A stretch of DNA of 64,000 nt from a virus: positions 53,666 to 117,665 of IMG/VR virus record IMGVR_UViG_3300009523_000001. One strand, written 5' to 3'. The notes under the pieces are model-generated. The model was given only the letters and a program-made list of their open reading frames with translations. It searched no databases and was not told the origin of the DNA. The translations under genes were made by a program, and so were the position numbers. This document shows, piece by piece, positions 9,061 through 18,683 of the stretch (within the stretch, counting starts at the first letter, position 1; each line of letters opens with the position of its first letter).

Positions 9061-10022
9061 CAGCCTCCGAACACTTCGCGGGCGATCTCGGTTACGGCGA
9101 GCTGCACCGCTTCATCGGACGAGCGAGTCACGCGAAACCCGAGCGCCGCCAACTTGTCCGGCTTCAGGCACGAGTGGGGGACGTCCCCTCGCCACCCTTG
9201 CACGTCCGTGCCGAACGCGATGCGCGCGGACGGGTTCGGCGAGGCCGCAACGCACAGCTCGGCAATCCGCGCCACGCTCGTCGAGTTGGGCGGCGCAATG
9301 TTGTAGATTGCCGGCCGTAGCGCTCCACCCTGTGTGTGATCGAGCACGAAGAGCAAGCCCGCCACGCAGTCGCGGACGTGCAGGTACGGCTTGGACTGGT
9401 GGCCGTCGCCGAGCACGTCGAGATGGTCTGGATGATCCTTGAGCTTCTTGCAGAAATCGAGAAGGACGCCGTGCGTGCCACGCGAGCCCACGACGTTGCC
9501 AAACCGACAGATAACCCCTTCGAGGGCGAAGCACTCCACGAAGGCGGCGAGCATCGCCTCGCTCGCGAGCTTGCTGGCGCCGTAGAGCGAGATGGGCAGG
9601 TGCCCGAGATCCCGTTCTCCGCACGGAACAGAGACGTTGCCGTACACGGTTCCGCTCGACGCGAGCACGAATCGCTTCACGCAGCCGAGGCGGGCGGCCT
9701 CGAGCGCGTTGTACGTGGCGATCGTCCCCTGTTCGAGGTCGAGCCGGGTGTTCGTGAGGCCGTGGCGCGCTTCGGGGTTGGCGGCGAGATGGAAGACGAC
9801 GTCGTGACCCTGCATGGCCACAGCGAGCGCAGGCAAGTCGAGTGCATCCCCGCACACAAGGGTCGCCCGGCCGGAAGCGATCGGTTCGGCGAGAAACGCC
9901 GACTTGCCGACGCTCAGGTTGTCGAACACGGTGACGGGACCGCGCTCGACGAGCTGGTCCACCAGGTGGCTTCCGATGAAGCCGGCGCCGCCGATGACGA
10001 ACGAATGCACTCTTTTACCCAT
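9060..10022 (-). CDS. NAD-dependent nucleotide-sugar epimerase/dehydratase
   Basis: 320 residues, the normal length for an extended short-chain dehydrogenase. Visible are the Rossmann motif GGAGFIG (11-17), the catalytic Ser in LASSGTVYG (about 122-123) and the Tyr-x3-Lys pair (Y147, K151). The family makes activated sugars, for example UDP-glucose 4-epimerase-type reactions. The exact substrate cannot be told. It is the first large gene of a five-gene glycan operon and probably feeds the transferases downstream. Confidence 0.9.
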   Translation of the reverse strand: MGKRVHSFVIGGAGFIGSHLVDQLVERGPVTVFDNLSVGKSAFLAEPIASGRATLVCGDALDLPALAVAMQGHDVVFHLAANPEARHGLTNTRLDLEQGTIATYNALEAARLGCVKRFVLASSGTVYGNVSVPCGERDLGHLPISLYGASKLASEAMLAAFVECFALEGVICRFGNVVGSRGTHGVLLDFCKKLKDHPDHLDVLGDGHQSKPYLHVRDCVAGLLFVLDHTQGGALRPAIYNIAPPNSTSVARIAELCVAASPNPSARIAFGTDVQGWRGDVPHSCLKPDKLAALGFRVTRSSDEAVQLAVTEIAREVFGG

Positions 10023-10077
10023 CGCCGGCCGCGTACGGCGGCTGCATGGCCATCCTCTCGAGGTCCGAACGGCGCAT
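10015..10077 (-). CDS. 20-residue upstream ORF (leader peptide candidate)
   Basis: ATG at 10077 lies 7 nt after a TACGGT -10 box. It encodes MRRSDLERMAMQPPYAAGDG and its TAA overlaps the epimerase ATG by 8 bases. It may couple translation of the epimerase to a leaderless start, or simply be the 5' entry point for ribosomes. Small size makes this tentative. Confidence 0.4.
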   Translation of the reverse strand: MRRSDLERMAMQPPYAAGDG

Positions 10078-10084
10078 TCCGGCT

Positions 10085-10114
10085 ACCGTAAACCGGACTG
10101 TCACCCACCGTCAA
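10085..10114 (-). promoter_or_regulatory. Promoter of the glycan operon
   Basis: Minus strand: TTGACG (10109-10114), 18-nt spacer, TACGGT (10085-10090), then 7 nt to the uORF ATG. Upstream of the -35 lies GTATCTCCCGA, a half-match to the GTATGTC operator. Confidence 0.6.
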
Positions 10115-10182
10115 TCGGGAGATACTTAGCTGCGACCGACGATGAAACTCACCCGATTCCCCAGAGGTGGATAATCACCCGA

Positions 10183-10590
10183 TCACCAGAGGATGTAGGC
10201 TTGCTCGGCGCCGGTTTGGCCCGAGTTGGCGGTGTACTTCCACCGCGCCACTTCGCCGCTCGTGGACAAGGAAACGCTGGTGGCGCTGAAGTCGCCCGGA
10301 GCAGCCGGGTTCTCGATCGTGATCGGCGGGCTCGGGGTAACCACGCACGGGTTGTCCAGGCTGCGCACTTTGATGACGACCACGTCGGCCTCTTGGACGC
10401 TCGCGGCGGAGGGCAGGTTGACGGCGCTCTCCGAGGTGAGCAGGATCCATTGATTCCGTGAGCTCGGTGCGTTGTAGATGTTGGCGTTCGGCCTCGTCCA
10501 CGGGACCGGTCCGGATGAACCGCTTCCACCCGTAGGCGCGGTCGGGTACGTCTCGCTTGCGCGTCGCCCTCGCCCGATGACGAAGCTCAT
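10183..10590 (-). CDS. Spike-cluster protein with shared N-terminal anchor
   Basis: 135 residues. It begins [19 protein letters not shown], nearly the same as the two larger neighbours, then a short Gly/Ser linker and a beta-rich domain of about 100 residues without Gly-rich repeats. It starts 4 bases after the stop of the 1324-residue gene, so the two are translationally linked. The shared N-terminus suggests attachment to the same partner. Function unknown, probably a minor spike or cap. Confidence 0.75.
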   Translation of the reverse strand: MSFVIGRGRRASETYPTAPTGGSGSSGPVPWTRPNANIYNAPSSRNQWILLTSESAVNLPSAASVQEADVVVIKVRSLDNPCVVTPSPPITIENPAAPGDFSATSVSLSTSGEVARWKYTANSGQTGAEQAYILW

Positions 10591-10594
10591 CGAG

Positions 10595-13500
10595 TTAGCC
10601 CACCCACATCAGGACGACGAGACCACTACCCCCATTTCCACCCCCGCCACCCTCACCACCCGCCGAGCTGCCCGATCCTCCGCCGCCACCACCGCCGCCA
10701 CCACTGCCGGAGTTCGCCAGCGCATTGGTTGCATTGGCACCGTCACCGCCTATGGTGCCTGAGACGGCGTTTCCGTTGCCTCCGGCCGCACCGGGCGACG
10801 CGCTGCCGCCGATGAGGTTGCTGCCACCGCCTCCACCACCACCGAGACCGCCCATCTGGCCCGTGGAGGTAGCTCCCGCAGCACCTGCGGCTCCTCCTGA
10901 GCTACCAACCGCGCTATCGAGTCCTGCACCAAAAGGCGAACCACTGCCACCCGTGCCTGGACCGCCTTGCCCGAGGGCAACACTGTAAAAAAGGTATTCT
11001 ACGGTGGCTGCGCCGGAAGTGATGGGGGGTCCACCGCCAGCCACCCCAGGAGCGGAGGTCGCAACGCTTAGCGGGTTGTTGGTCCCGCCAGAAGCGCCAG
11101 GAAATTCGGCGTACGTGGTGGCGTGCGCGACAGAAAAAACGGTTGACACATTGCCACGGCCTCCGTTGGCATTGGAAGCGGCGCCGGCGCCAGCGCCGCC
11201 CGCACCGATGCTGACGGTGAGCACGTCCCCAGGAACGGTCGAAATCATGGGTTCATACTGCGGAGTGGCGGTTCCACCACCGCCACCCCCGTACGACTGG
11301 CTGGTCCCCACTTGACCCGTCGCACCGCAGGCCCCTCCGCCGCCACCGCCGTAGCCCCACGCCTGCATCGTCGTAACGCCGGCCGGGACGGCGAAGGTCC
11401 CTCCCGCGGTGAATATCTGCGACTTGAGTGTCGCCGTCGAGGCTCCCGCTCCGGTCGGACCCGTGGTTCCTTTGGTGCCCGTCGATCCGGTCGGTCCAGT
11501 GACCGTGGATGCCGCACCGGTCGGGCCGGTGACCGACAGACCGGTCGTCCCCGTCGGTCCGGTCACAGTCGAAGCGGCACCCGTCGGACCTGAAGGGCCC
11601 GTCGGTCCGGTGACGGTCGATGCGGCTCCCGTCGGCCCTGTCGATCCTTTGCCCCCTGTCGGGCCTGTGACGAACGATGCAGCCCCCGTCGGCCCGGTTC
11701 CAAGCGCTCCCGTTGGACCGGTGACGGTCGACGCCGCTCCCGTGGGTCCGGTCGAAGTCGCGCCGGTGGCGCCTGTCGGTCCGGTCGCTCCCGTGGCGGA
11801 CGCCGCGCCCGCCGGTCCCGTGGATCCGGTCGATCCCGATGCCCCCGTTGGACCGGTGATTGTTGACGCCGCTCCTGTCGGACCCGTGACGGTGGACGCA
11901 CCCCCTGTTGGCCCCGTGACGATGGACGCTGCTCCGGTGGGGCCGGTGCTTCCGGTCGATGCAGCCCCCGTCGCGCCGGTCGGGCCGGTGACGGTTGATG
12001 CGGCTCCAGCGGCTCCCGTCGGTCCCGTGGCGATGGCGCCGGTGGCGCCCGCCGGTCCGGTCGCACCCGTGGACGATGCACTGCCTGCAGGTCCGGTCGA
12101 CCCCGACGCACCTGTCGGTCCCGTGACTGTGGATGCAGCACCCGTCGGTCCTGACGTTCCCGTCGGGCCGGTTCCAAGCGGTCCTGTTGCACCCGTTGGG
12201 CCGGTGACGGTGGATGTGGCTCCCGTCGGGCCTGTGGACGCGTGGCCGGTGGCGCCCGTCGGTCCGGTGACGGTGGATGCGGCACCGGTCGGACCCGTGA
12301 TCGATGCTCCGGTCGGTCCCGTGACGGTCGACGTTGCACCGGTCGGCCCGATCGGGCCACCGGACGGTCCGGTGGGGCCGGTCATTCCTTGAATGCCGGC
12401 ACCCCACTCGAGGATGATCTCCGCGCTGCCGCCGTTGCCGCCCGTGCCGCCCACGCCGCCCGTGGAACCGTTGCCGCCCGCGCCAGCGCCTCCTCCTCCT
12501 GCGCCGCTGTTGGCGGGCGCGTTGGATCCTGCTGACCCAGCGACACCGGTTCCGGCCGCACCGTTGCCGCCAGCGCCTCCGGCGCCGCCGATCCCCAGCG
12601 GACCGCCGCCGCCGCCGCCGCCGCCGAACCCGCCCGCCTGACCCGAGATGATCGACCCGTTCGCGCCGCCCGCACCCCCGATGTATCCCGCCGGGTTGTC
12701 GTTGCCGAACGAGGCTGTCGCTGTGTTCGTGAATGCGGCCGACCCGCCGTACCCGCCCTGCGCGGGCGCGAGCTGCGCGAGTGGACCGATGTTTACGACC
12801 GTGAGCCCGTCGGCTGTGACGGGAGGACCGCCACCAGGGCCGGTGCCACTGACGAGATCTTGGGCAGCCGACCCGCCGGAGGCCCCGGCCGCCTGCGCGT
12901 AGACCGTGAGGTGTGCGATCGAGGCGACGCTCGAGAGGCCGCCCGGCGATCCGTTCGATCCGGGCAATAGGGCCGCACCACCCACCCCGCCTGCGCCGCC
13001 GAGTCCGACGGTGAGCTGGAGTGTGTCGCCGGGGATGACCGCGATCATCACCTGCGTGGATTCGAGCGCTCCGCCGCCGCCTCCCCCTCCGTTCGATCCG
13101 TCCGCACTGGCGTTGCCGCCGTTGCCGCCCGCGCCTCCACCTCCGGCGGGGACGATCGTCGCGCGCATGGTCGTGATGCCCGGCGGCACGACGAACGGTT
13201 GCGAAGAAGTGGCGACGAAACTCGCTCCCGGGAAGATCGGTCCGGTGGATCCCGTCGGCCCGGTCGATCCCATCGCTCCCGTCGGGCCGGTGGCCCCCGT
13301 GGCGCCTGTATTCGACGCAGTGCCCGCCGGACCGGTGGATCCCGTCGGCCCGCTCGGGCCGGTCGCTCCCGTGTTGGTCGCTGCACCGGACGCTCCGGTT
13401 GGACCCGTACTTCCGGTCGGGCCCGAAGTTCCCGTCGCACCTGTGTTGGTCGCGCTGCCCGCAGGCCCCGTCGATCCCGTCGATCCCGTTGGACCGGTCG

Positions 13501-14569
13501 TCCCGGTGGCGCCGGTGTTCGATGCGGTGCCTGCCGGACCCACTGAACCCGTTGGGCCGGTCGATCCCGTCGCGCCGGTGTTGGTCGCTGCGCCGGACGC
13601 TCCCGTCGGTCCCGTGCTTCCGGTCGGACCTTTGGTTCCCGTCGCGCCGGTGTTGGACGCGGTGCCTGCCGGTCCCGTTGCTCCCGCTCCCGTCGGTCCG
13701 GTGGCGCCGGTGGCGCCGGTGTTGGACGCGGTGCCTGCCGGACCCGTGGATCCCGTCGTGCCGGTCGGTCCCGTCGCACCGGTATTGGTTGCGCTACCTG
13801 CTGGGCCGGTCGCGCCCGATGCGCCCGTGGGTCCCGTGACTGTGGATGCGGCGCCCGTGGTTCCTGTCGGTCCGGTTCCGAGCGGTCCCGTCACCCCGGT
13901 CGCGCCGGTGACGGTGGATGCGGCTCCGGTTGGGCCCGTGCTTCCGGTCGGACCTTTGGTTCCTGTCGCGCCTGTGTTGGTTGCACTGCCTGCGGGCCCG
14001 GTCGATCCCGTCGATCCCGTGGGCCCCGTGACGGTGGATGCGGCTCCCGTCGGCCCAGACGCTCCCGTCGGACCGGTCCCGAGCGCTCCTGTGGCTCCCG
14101 TCGGACCGGTGATGATCGATGCTGCTCCGGTCGGTCCCGTGTTCCCGGTGGCTCCGGTGGATGCCGCCCCTGTCGGGCCTGTCACTGTCGATGCGGCACC
14201 CGTCGCCCCCGTGCTTCCGGTCGGGCCCGTGGTTCCCGTTGCGCCGGTGTTGGTGGCGCTACCCGCCGGTCCCGTGGCGCCCGACGCGCCGGTCGGTCCC
14301 GTGACGGTCGATGCGGCGCCTGTCGCTCCGGTCGGGCCGGTGGTGGACGGACCGGTCGATCCCGTCGGTCCTGTTACGGTGGATGCAGCCCCTGTTGCAC
14401 CGGTCGGGCCTGTGGTGGACGGACCGGTTGCACCCGTCGAACCAGTCGCCCCGGTCATTCCGGTCGGCCCTTGGCTCGGTCCGGTCGGCCCCGTGCCACC
14501 GCCGCCCGATCCCGGTGCGGTCGGGTACGTCTCGCGTGCGGTCCGTCCGCGGCCGATGATGAAACTCAT
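10595..14569 (-). CDS. Collagen-like spike/fibre protein with two Gly-rich domains
   Basis: 1324 residues. Layout: anchor [19 protein letters not shown] (1-19); Gly-x-y repeats of the GPTGATG and [13 protein letters not shown] type (about 25-445); a Gly-rich globular domain starting [20 protein letters not shown] (about 447-725); a second collagen stretch (about 727-1045); a second Gly-rich domain with [20 protein letters not shown] (about 1047-1324). The globular parts resemble Gly-rich receptor-binding domains of phage tail and spike proteins. The ATG at 14569 follows GGGAGA. Likely a trimeric, fibre-forming host-recognition protein. The repeats make it prone to length change. Confidence 0.85.
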   Translation of the reverse strand: MSFIIGRGRTARETYPTAPGSGGGGTGPTGPSQGPTGMTGATGSTGATGPSTTGPTGATGAASTVTGPTGSTGPSTTGPTGATGAASTVTGPTGASGATGPAGSATNTGATGTTGPTGSTGATGAASTVTGPTGAASTGATGNTGPTGAASIITGPTGATGALGTGPTGASGPTGAASTVTGPTGSTGSTGPAGSATNTGATGTKGPTGSTGPTGAASTVTGATGVTGPLGTGPTGTTGAASTVTGPTGASGATGPAGSATNTGATGPTGTTGSTGPAGTASNTGATGATGPTGAGATGPAGTASNTGATGTKGPTGSTGPTGASGAATNTGATGSTGPTGSVGPAGTASNTGATGTTGPTGSTGSTGPAGSATNTGATGTSGPTGSTGPTGASGAATNTGATGPSGPTGSTGPAGTASNTGATGATGPTGAMGSTGPTGSTGPIFPGASFVATSSQPFVVPPGITTMRATIVPAGGGGAGGNGGNASADGSNGGGGGGGALESTQVMIAVIPGDTLQLTVGLGGAGGVGGAALLPGSNGSPGGLSSVASIAHLTVYAQAAGASGGSAAQDLVSGTGPGGGPPVTADGLTVVNIGPLAQLAPAQGGYGGSAAFTNTATASFGNDNPAGYIGGAGGANGSIISGQAGGFGGGGGGGGPLGIGGAGGAGGNGAAGTGVAGSAGSNAPANSGAGGGGAGAGGNGSTGGVGGTGGNGGSAEIILEWGAGIQGMTGPTGPSGGPIGPTGATSTVTGPTGASITGPTGAASTVTGPTGATGHASTGPTGATSTVTGPTGATGPLGTGPTGTSGPTGAASTVTGPTGASGSTGPAGSASSTGATGPAGATGAIATGPTGAAGAASTVTGPTGATGAASTGSTGPTGAASIVTGPTGGASTVTGPTGAASTITGPTGASGSTGSTGPAGAASATGATGPTGATGATSTGPTGAASTVTGPTGALGTGPTGAASFVTGPTGGKGSTGPTGAASTVTGPTGPSGPTGAASTVTGPTGTTGLSVTGPTGAASTVTGPTGSTGTKGTTGPTGAGASTATLKSQIFTAGGTFAVPAGVTTMQAWGYGGGGGGACGATGQVGTSQSYGGGGGGTATPQYEPMISTVPGDVLTVSIGAGGAGAGAASNANGGRGNVSTVFSVAHATTYAEFPGASGGTNNPLSVATSAPGVAGGGPPITSGAATVEYLFYSVALGQGGPGTGGSGSPFGAGLDSAVGSSGGAAGAAGATSTGQMGGLGGGGGGGSNLIGGSASPGAAGGNGNAVSGTIGGDGANATNALANSGSGGGGGGGGGSGSSAGGEGGGGGNGGSGLVVLMWVG

Positions 14570-14582
14570 TCGGATCTCCCTC

Positions 14583-15764
14583 TCACGCGAGCCACGCGAT
14601 GCGCACTCCTCCCGAGCCTCCGTTGCCGCCCGCCCCTCCGGTGCCTGGAGTAACCGTTCCGTTGCCTCCGGCTCCGCCACCCCCGCCACCCGATCCGCTG
14701 TTGGCGACGGCGCTGTTGCCTGGGCTGCCGTTGACCCCCGTGGTCGATCCTCCGTTACCCCCCGCCCCGCCGGTGGCCCCGTCGCCCGCACCGCCGAAGA
14801 TGTTGGGTCCGCACCCACCTCCGCCGCCGCCGAAGCCGGGGGATCCGGGGGATGCAGTGCCGGTCGCGCCCCCGAGGCCGCCATGCTGCCCGGTGCTGTC
14901 GGGATTGTCGTTGCCGTCGAGGGCGGCGGTATTGCCCACGAGCAGCAGGCCCGACCCTCCTCCCGATCCACCCTGAGCGGGTGAAGTGCTCATGGGCAGG
15001 AAGTTCGTGACGGTGGTGGCGCGGGAGGTCACCGGAGGCCCTCCGCCGGGCGCTGCGGATGCGTCGCCCGATCCGATGGCGGTTCCGCCGGACGCGCCCG
15101 CTGCGACGACTAACGTGAGGGCGTGAGCCAGCGAAACGATGGATGACTCTCCGCCGGGCGACCCGTTGGTGTTGGCCGCACCCCCCGCACCCCCCGCACC
15201 CACGGCGATCGTGAGCGAATCGGCGGGAGTCAACCCCGTCATCACCCCGGTGGCGAGCAGCGATCCGCCGCCTCCCCCTCCCCCATTGGATCCGGTTCCG
15301 CTCGTGGCTCCAGCCTGAGCTCCGGCGCCGCCTCCTCCGCCGCCGTAGATTTCGTAGCTGGCCCCCGTCACTCCTGCGGGCACCACCCACGCTCCGGTGG
15401 CTCCCGTAAAATTCAGCACGTGCAACGTGAGACCACCAGCGCCGGTTGGTCCCGTCGATCCGGCACCGGTGGCACCCGTCGCTCCCGTAGCGCCCGTGGA
15501 CGCGGCTCCCGTCGGACCGGTGGCACCCGTGCCCGATGCGGTTCCTGCGGGACCCGTCGCGCCGGTCGGCCCCGTGACGGTGGACGCGGGGCCCGTCGCG
15601 CCGGTGGGCCCGGATCCTGTCGCTCCCGTAGCTCCAGTCGTTCCTGTTGCCCCCGACGGCCCCTGGCTCGGTCCGGTCGGGCCCGTGCCGCCTCCGCCGC
15701 CCGATCCCAGTGCGGTCGGGTACGTCTCGCGTGCGGTCCGTCCGCGGCCGATGACGAAGCTCAT
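14583..15764 (-). CDS. Shorter collagen-like spike protein
   Basis: 393 residues. Anchor [18 protein letters not shown], about 90 residues of GPTGATG-type repeats, then one Gly-rich domain starting near [20 protein letters not shown] and running to the end. It is a one-domain version of the 1324-residue neighbour, 13 bases upstream of it. Probably forms related or mixed fibres, giving alternative receptor tips. Confidence 0.85.
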   Translation of the reverse strand: MSFVIGRGRTARETYPTALGSGGGGGTGPTGPSQGPSGATGTTGATGATGSGPTGATGPASTVTGPTGATGPAGTASGTGATGPTGAASTGATGATGATGAGSTGPTGAGGLTLHVLNFTGATGAWVVPAGVTGASYEIYGGGGGGAGAQAGATSGTGSNGGGGGGGSLLATGVMTGLTPADSLTIAVGAGGAGGAANTNGSPGGESSIVSLAHALTLVVAAGASGGTAIGSGDASAAPGGGPPVTSRATTVTNFLPMSTSPAQGGSGGGSGLLLVGNTAALDGNDNPDSTGQHGGLGGATGTASPGSPGFGGGGGGCGPNIFGGAGDGATGGAGGNGGSTTGVNGSPGNSAVANSGSGGGGGGAGGNGTVTPGTGGAGGNGGSGGVRIAWLA

Positions 15765-15827
15765 GGTGATGGATTGCCTTGATGACGGTGACTGAGGGGG
15801 TAAAAAAAGGACGCGTAAAGGTAAGAC

Positions 15828-16058
15828 CTATCCCGGAGGAGACTCGTGTTGGTTGGGGGATCGCAGACTGATGGCCTGATCACGAGGACGCGAAGCCCAG
15901 CTCCAGCCGGAGTACTCCGAGTCGTAGACCTTCTGTCCGATCAGGCCCGAGATGTGCGCGAGATGTTCGCGGTACACCGCCTCGTCGAGGAGCTGGCGGG
16001 GTGCGCCGTTCTGGGTAGCACCCGACTTGTTTTTCAGGTTTTTCAATTTTCGGCGCAT
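15828..16058 (-). CDS. Small paralogue A of the MRRK/YREH/SRPRDFAISLR family
   Basis: 76 residues. It starts MRRKLKNLKNKSG, then QNGAPRQLLDEAVYREHL, a variable segment, and YSGWSWASRPRDQAISLR. Two homologues follow upstream in the operon. The start at 16058 is preceded by AGGAGAA. Basic N-terminus, no membrane segment. I do not recognise the family. Its place beside the spike genes hints at a virion or assembly role. Confidence 0.7.
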   Translation of the reverse strand: MRRKLKNLKNKSGATQNGAPRQLLDEAVYREHLAHISGLIGQKVYDSEYSGWSWASRPRDQAISLRSPNQHESPPG

Positions 16059-16077
16059 CGGTTCTCCTTTTTTCGTC

Positions 16078-16299
16078 TCATGACAGCGGCCGTACGTGCC
16101 GCAACGTGATGGCGAAATCGCGCGGGCGGGACGCGTTGCTCCAGCCGCTGAACTGCGCCGGCCAGTGGGTGTCGACGGCGACAAAGTTGCGGTGCTCGCG
16201 GTACGTTGACTCGTCGATGAGCGACCGAGGATGACCGGCGCCGTTGCTGTTCTGCACACCACCGGATTTGCACTTCAAGGTCGTCATTTTTCTACGCAT
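16078..16299 (-). CDS. Small paralogue B of the MRRK/YREH/SRPRDFAISLR family
   Basis: 73 residues: MRRKMTTLKCKSGGVQNSN, PRSLIDESTYREHR, FSGWSNASRPRDFAITLR. The ATG at 16299 is preceded by GGAGAAG and lies inside the 3' end of paralogue C (16-base overlap). Function unknown. Confidence 0.7.
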   Translation of the reverse strand: MRRKMTTLKCKSGGVQNSNGAGHPRSLIDESTYREHRNFVAVDTHWPAQFSGWSNASRPRDFAITLRHVRPLS

Positions 16300-16832
16300 G
16301 GGACTTCTCCTAATTTTGCCGATTCTCGATCTTCGACGACCTTGTTCATGCTGGCCCGCACGGCCGCCGCCTCCTCGGCCGTGAGCTGCAGGGCCATGTG
16401 CACCCAGTGCGCTCCGGCCGGGGTCTGGGGGTTGGCGAGTCGGATGGCCGGGTCCGGCCACAGGCAGCCGCGGCCGCGAACGGCACCCTTCTGGACGGCT
16501 TCGTCGGTTTGCGCTTGGTACCGACGGAGCGCGTCGATCGGGACCCTCTTTGCGAGCTCCGTCCATTCCGTCATCGGGTCGGCGGGAAGCGCATGGGCAA
16601 CGGCCACCGAGGGACCCATGCTCCCGATGTTCTTGATGTTTCGTAAGCTGATGGCGAAATCACGCGGCCGCCTGGCGTTGGTCCAGCCGCTGTACGCTGG
16701 ATCCCAAGGTGCCGCGAAACTATCCTGAACGGCCCGGTGTTCCCGGTACACCGCCAGGTCAATGAGGGCCCTTGGAGCGCCGTTCTGCGAATGCCCCTGC
16801 TTCGCGCGGAGGGTGGTGAGCCGTCGCCTCAT
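16284..16832 (-). CDS. Paralogue C of the same family with C-terminal extension
   Basis: 182 residues. The first 70 match paralogues A and B (MRRRLTTLRAKQGHSQNGAP, LIDLAVYREHR, YSGWTNARRPRDFAISLRN). An extra helical domain of about 110 residues follows, containing WTELAKRVPIDALRRYQAQ and a C-terminal segment starting ALQLTAEEAAAVRASMNKVV. ATG at 16832 follows GAGAAAG and overlaps the upstream stop. Function unknown. Confidence 0.7.
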   Translation of the reverse strand: MRRRLTTLRAKQGHSQNGAPRALIDLAVYREHRAVQDSFAAPWDPAYSGWTNARRPRDFAISLRNIKNIGSMGPSVAVAHALPADPMTEWTELAKRVPIDALRRYQAQTDEAVQKGAVRGRGCLWPDPAIRLANPQTPAGAHWVHMALQLTAEEAAAVRASMNKVVEDRESAKLGEVPCVEK

Positions 16833-17131
16833 GGGACTTTCTCCTCGTCCGGATCGCCGAGCAGCTTCAAGAGCACGGCGTCCGTACCTATCGACAAAAC
16901 ACTGGTCGCCGCCCCCACCAGGACGGCGTCGACGATGCGGCCGACCAAGACGGCATCCACGCCGTGGCCGTGGTCCACCGATGCGATTCCGCTCGCGCCC
17001 GCCGCGAGACCGATCCACATCCCCATGCACTGGCTGCACCGGAAAAGCGCGGGCCACACCCGCTGCAACGGCCGGAAGATCGTGCCGCGCACGAGAATGA
17101 GGGTCAGGCCGACGAGCGCGACGAAGATCAT
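16829..17131 (-). CDS. DUF1360-like integral membrane protein
   Basis: 100 residues. An N-terminal membrane segment (about 2-14), then CSQCMGMWIGLAAGASGI, the Cys-x2-Cys motif at the start of a second membrane segment that marks DUF1360-like proteins often found in phages, and a third hydrophobic stretch near 67-85. Stop and start overlap with both neighbours (ATGA). Role unknown. Confidence 0.75.
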   Translation of the reverse strand: MIFVALVGLTLILVRGTIFRPLQRVWPALFRCSQCMGMWIGLAAGASGIASVDHGHGVDAVLVGRIVDAVLVGAATSVLSIGTDAVLLKLLGDPDEEKVP

Positions 17132-17319
17132 CGCCGCTGCGTCGTCAGGAGGCGGACGAGTCGCTCGGCGGCTTCGGGTCGGAGCTTGATCGTGCCGACC
17201 GAACCGGCCTCAGTGTCGGCATCTATCAGCTCGACGGAGCCGTCGTCGAAGAGCTTCACGGTCGGGCATCGGGCATACCCACAACAAAGTTCTTCTTCGT
17301 GAATCTTATTCGATTCCAT
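17128..17319 (-). CDS. Small acidic protein with Cys cluster
   Basis: 63 residues: ELCCGYARCP near the N-terminus, then an FDDGSVELIDAD segment and a C-terminal helix. The ATG at 17319 has GGAGG 8 nt upstream, better than the earlier in-frame start. First gene of the minus-strand spike operon. Not recognised. Confidence 0.65.
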   Translation of the reverse strand: MESNKIHEEELCCGYARCPTVKLFDDGSVELIDADTEAGSVGTIKLRPEAAERLVRLLTTQRR

Positions 17320-17401
17320 GATACAGACCTCCAGCATTGAAATAGCCCCGCGCCGTGCAACCGGCCGGGGCCTGGCTCGACCTCACGGAAGGAGGCGAAC
17401 G

Positions 17402-18091
17402 ATGGGAACGTACCACGCTTGTCTCGAATGCAACGCGTCGCTGGCTGGGAAACGGGCAGGAACCAGAAGCCCGAGACAGTTCTGCGACAAGAGTTGCGCG
17501 CAGAGTTACCGAAACAGACTTCGGGCTACGCGCACCGCAACTCCACCACCATCGGTTGCCGGTGCTCGATGGATCGCACTGACGAAGAGCATGTTCGCTT
17601 TGGTCGACGAAGCCGATTTTGCCGACGTGTCTCGGTGGAACTGGTGCGCCATTCGTTCGCGCAGCAAAGCGGGCGGTCTTTACTCCTGGTACGCCATCCG
17701 CGGTAGAGCACCAAGTGACGCAGGCGGAAAGAAGGCTCCCGTTTCCTTGCACCGATACCTTCTCGGCGAACCACCCGAAGAGGTAGACCACTGCAACCGA
17801 GACGGTCTGGACAACCGCAGAGAGAACCTTCGTAAGGCGACCACTCAGCAGAACATGATGAACTCGCCGAGTCGTAGAGGTTCGTCGAAGTTCAAGGGTG
17901 TGTCGTGGTGGGTTCGAGATCGAAACTGGCGCGCATCGATCCGATCCGACTACAAAACGATCCACCTCGGACGATTCACCACCGAAGAGGACGCCGCGCT
18001 GGCGTACGACGAGGCCGCGCGCCGACTGCACGGCGAGTTCGCCCGCGTCAACTTCCCTCGTGACGGTGAACGGTCCGCTCTGCATGACTGA
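17402..18091 (+). CDS. HNH endonuclease with AP2 domain (homing type)
   Basis: 229 residues. N-terminal zinc-ribbon-like CLECNASLAGK ... CDKSC segment (about 7-35); HNH region with SLHRYLLGE, VDHCNRDGLDNR and ENLR (about 115-160); C-terminal AP2 DNA-binding domain starting KFKGVSWWVRDRNWRASIR and containing LGRFTTEEDAALAYDEAARR. This is the common AP2-HNH homing endonuclease of phages and their hosts, which cleaves an allele lacking it. GGAGG lies 7 nt before the ATG at 17402. It stands alone and opposite to the flanking operon, as expected for an invading gene. Confidence 0.9.
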   Translation: MGTYHACLECNASLAGKRAGTRSPRQFCDKSCAQSYRNRLRATRTATPPPSVAGARWIALTKSMFALVDEADFADVSRWNWCAIRSRSKAGGLYSWYAIRGRAPSDAGGKKAPVSLHRYLLGEPPEEVDHCNRDGLDNRRENLRKATTQQNMMNSPSRRGSSKFKGVSWWVRDRNWRASIRSDYKTIHLGRFTTEEDAALAYDEAARRLHGEFARVNFPRDGERSALHD

Positions 18092-18161
18092 TCTTCTTGT
18101 CCGTGTCTACGGTACCACGCGGCTCAACCGCGCTACAATCACCGAACTAGGGAATACTCAG

Positions 18162-18179
18162 GACATACTTGGGTATGTC
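18162..18179. promoter_or_regulatory. Palindromic operator, copy 2
   Basis: GACATAC-TTGG-GTATGTC, perfect 7-bp arms, ending 2 nt before the -35 box of the 18218 gene. A repressor or activator bound here would touch the polymerase site. GGAATAC lies just upstream, giving a third ATAC half site. Confidence 0.65.
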
Positions 18180-18181
18180 CG

Positions 18182-18211
18182 TTGACGATTCGCTGAGTCC
18201 CGCGCTACCGT
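18182..18211 (+). promoter_or_regulatory. Promoter of the 18218 gene
   Basis: TTGACG, 18-nt spacer, TACCGT, then 6 nt to the ATG: a leaderless transcript is predicted. Confidence 0.65.
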
Positions 18212-18217
18212 GACGGA

Positions 18218-18631
18218 ATGCTCGCAACCGCCCTGGAGTTCGCCCCCGGAACGACCCCCGACTGCAAGCGCCTCGTGACGCGACTCTTCCAAGAGCCCGG
18301 CGCGGTGCTCGGCGCGTACCGCGCGGCGCGTCAGCAGTTTCGAACCGGTGACATCGTCCTCGAGACCGCGGAGTACGATCCGTCCGGGTTCAAGGCGATG
18401 CCGCGCGCACGCTACGTCGACACCAAACGGAGCGATCCCAACGGCGCCAAAATTATCAACGCCCTCACGATCGCGCACCAGTCAGCCCACAAGGTCGCGA
18501 GCCTGCCGTGGGAGGCGGACGCCTTCTGGCTCGTGATCAACCTGCGCGACGACATGCCGGTGATGATCGCCCTCTTCGCGGCTCCGTACGCGACCGGTCG
18601 CGACGCGCGCGAGCCGATGATCCTGAGCTAA
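18218..18631 (+). CDS. Unknown 137-residue protein
   Basis: Soluble, mixed alpha/beta, no recognised motif. Segments worth noting: LVTRLFQEPGAVLGAYRAAR and LPWEADAFWLVINLRDDMPV. It has its own strong promoter and operator copy 2, so it may be an early or regulated gene. Two bases of the possible functional link are its position just upstream of the toxin-antitoxin locus, and its separate promoter argues against co-transcription. Confidence 0.65.
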   Translation: MLATALEFAPGTTPDCKRLVTRLFQEPGAVLGAYRAARQQFRTGDIVLETAEYDPSGFKAMPRARYVDTKRSDPNGAKIINALTIAHQSAHKVASLPWEADAFWLVINLRDDMPVMIALFAAPYATGRDAREPMILS

Positions 18632-18648
18632 ACCTCACCGGTCTCGAC

Positions 18649-18677
18649 TTGACCTAGACCTCAAACGCGACTACATT
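18649..18677 (+). promoter_or_regulatory. Promoter of the toxin-antitoxin locus
   Basis: TTGACC, 17-nt spacer, TACATT, then 6 nt to the ATG at 18684. Confidence 0.65.
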
Positions 18678-18683
18678 TGCGGC

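Noticed and set aside
11409-14984. Long plus-strand frames full of Pro-Val-Gly-Pro repeats
   Set aside because: They are antisense shadows of the collagen-like genes: the repeated DNA keeps several frames open. The minus strand has proper starts, ribosome sites and spike-type domains.
10595-15700. Repeats in the collagen genes as a possible CRISPR or satellite array
   Set aside because: Units are short, degenerate and in frame with Gly-x-y coding. There are no unique spacers of constant length.
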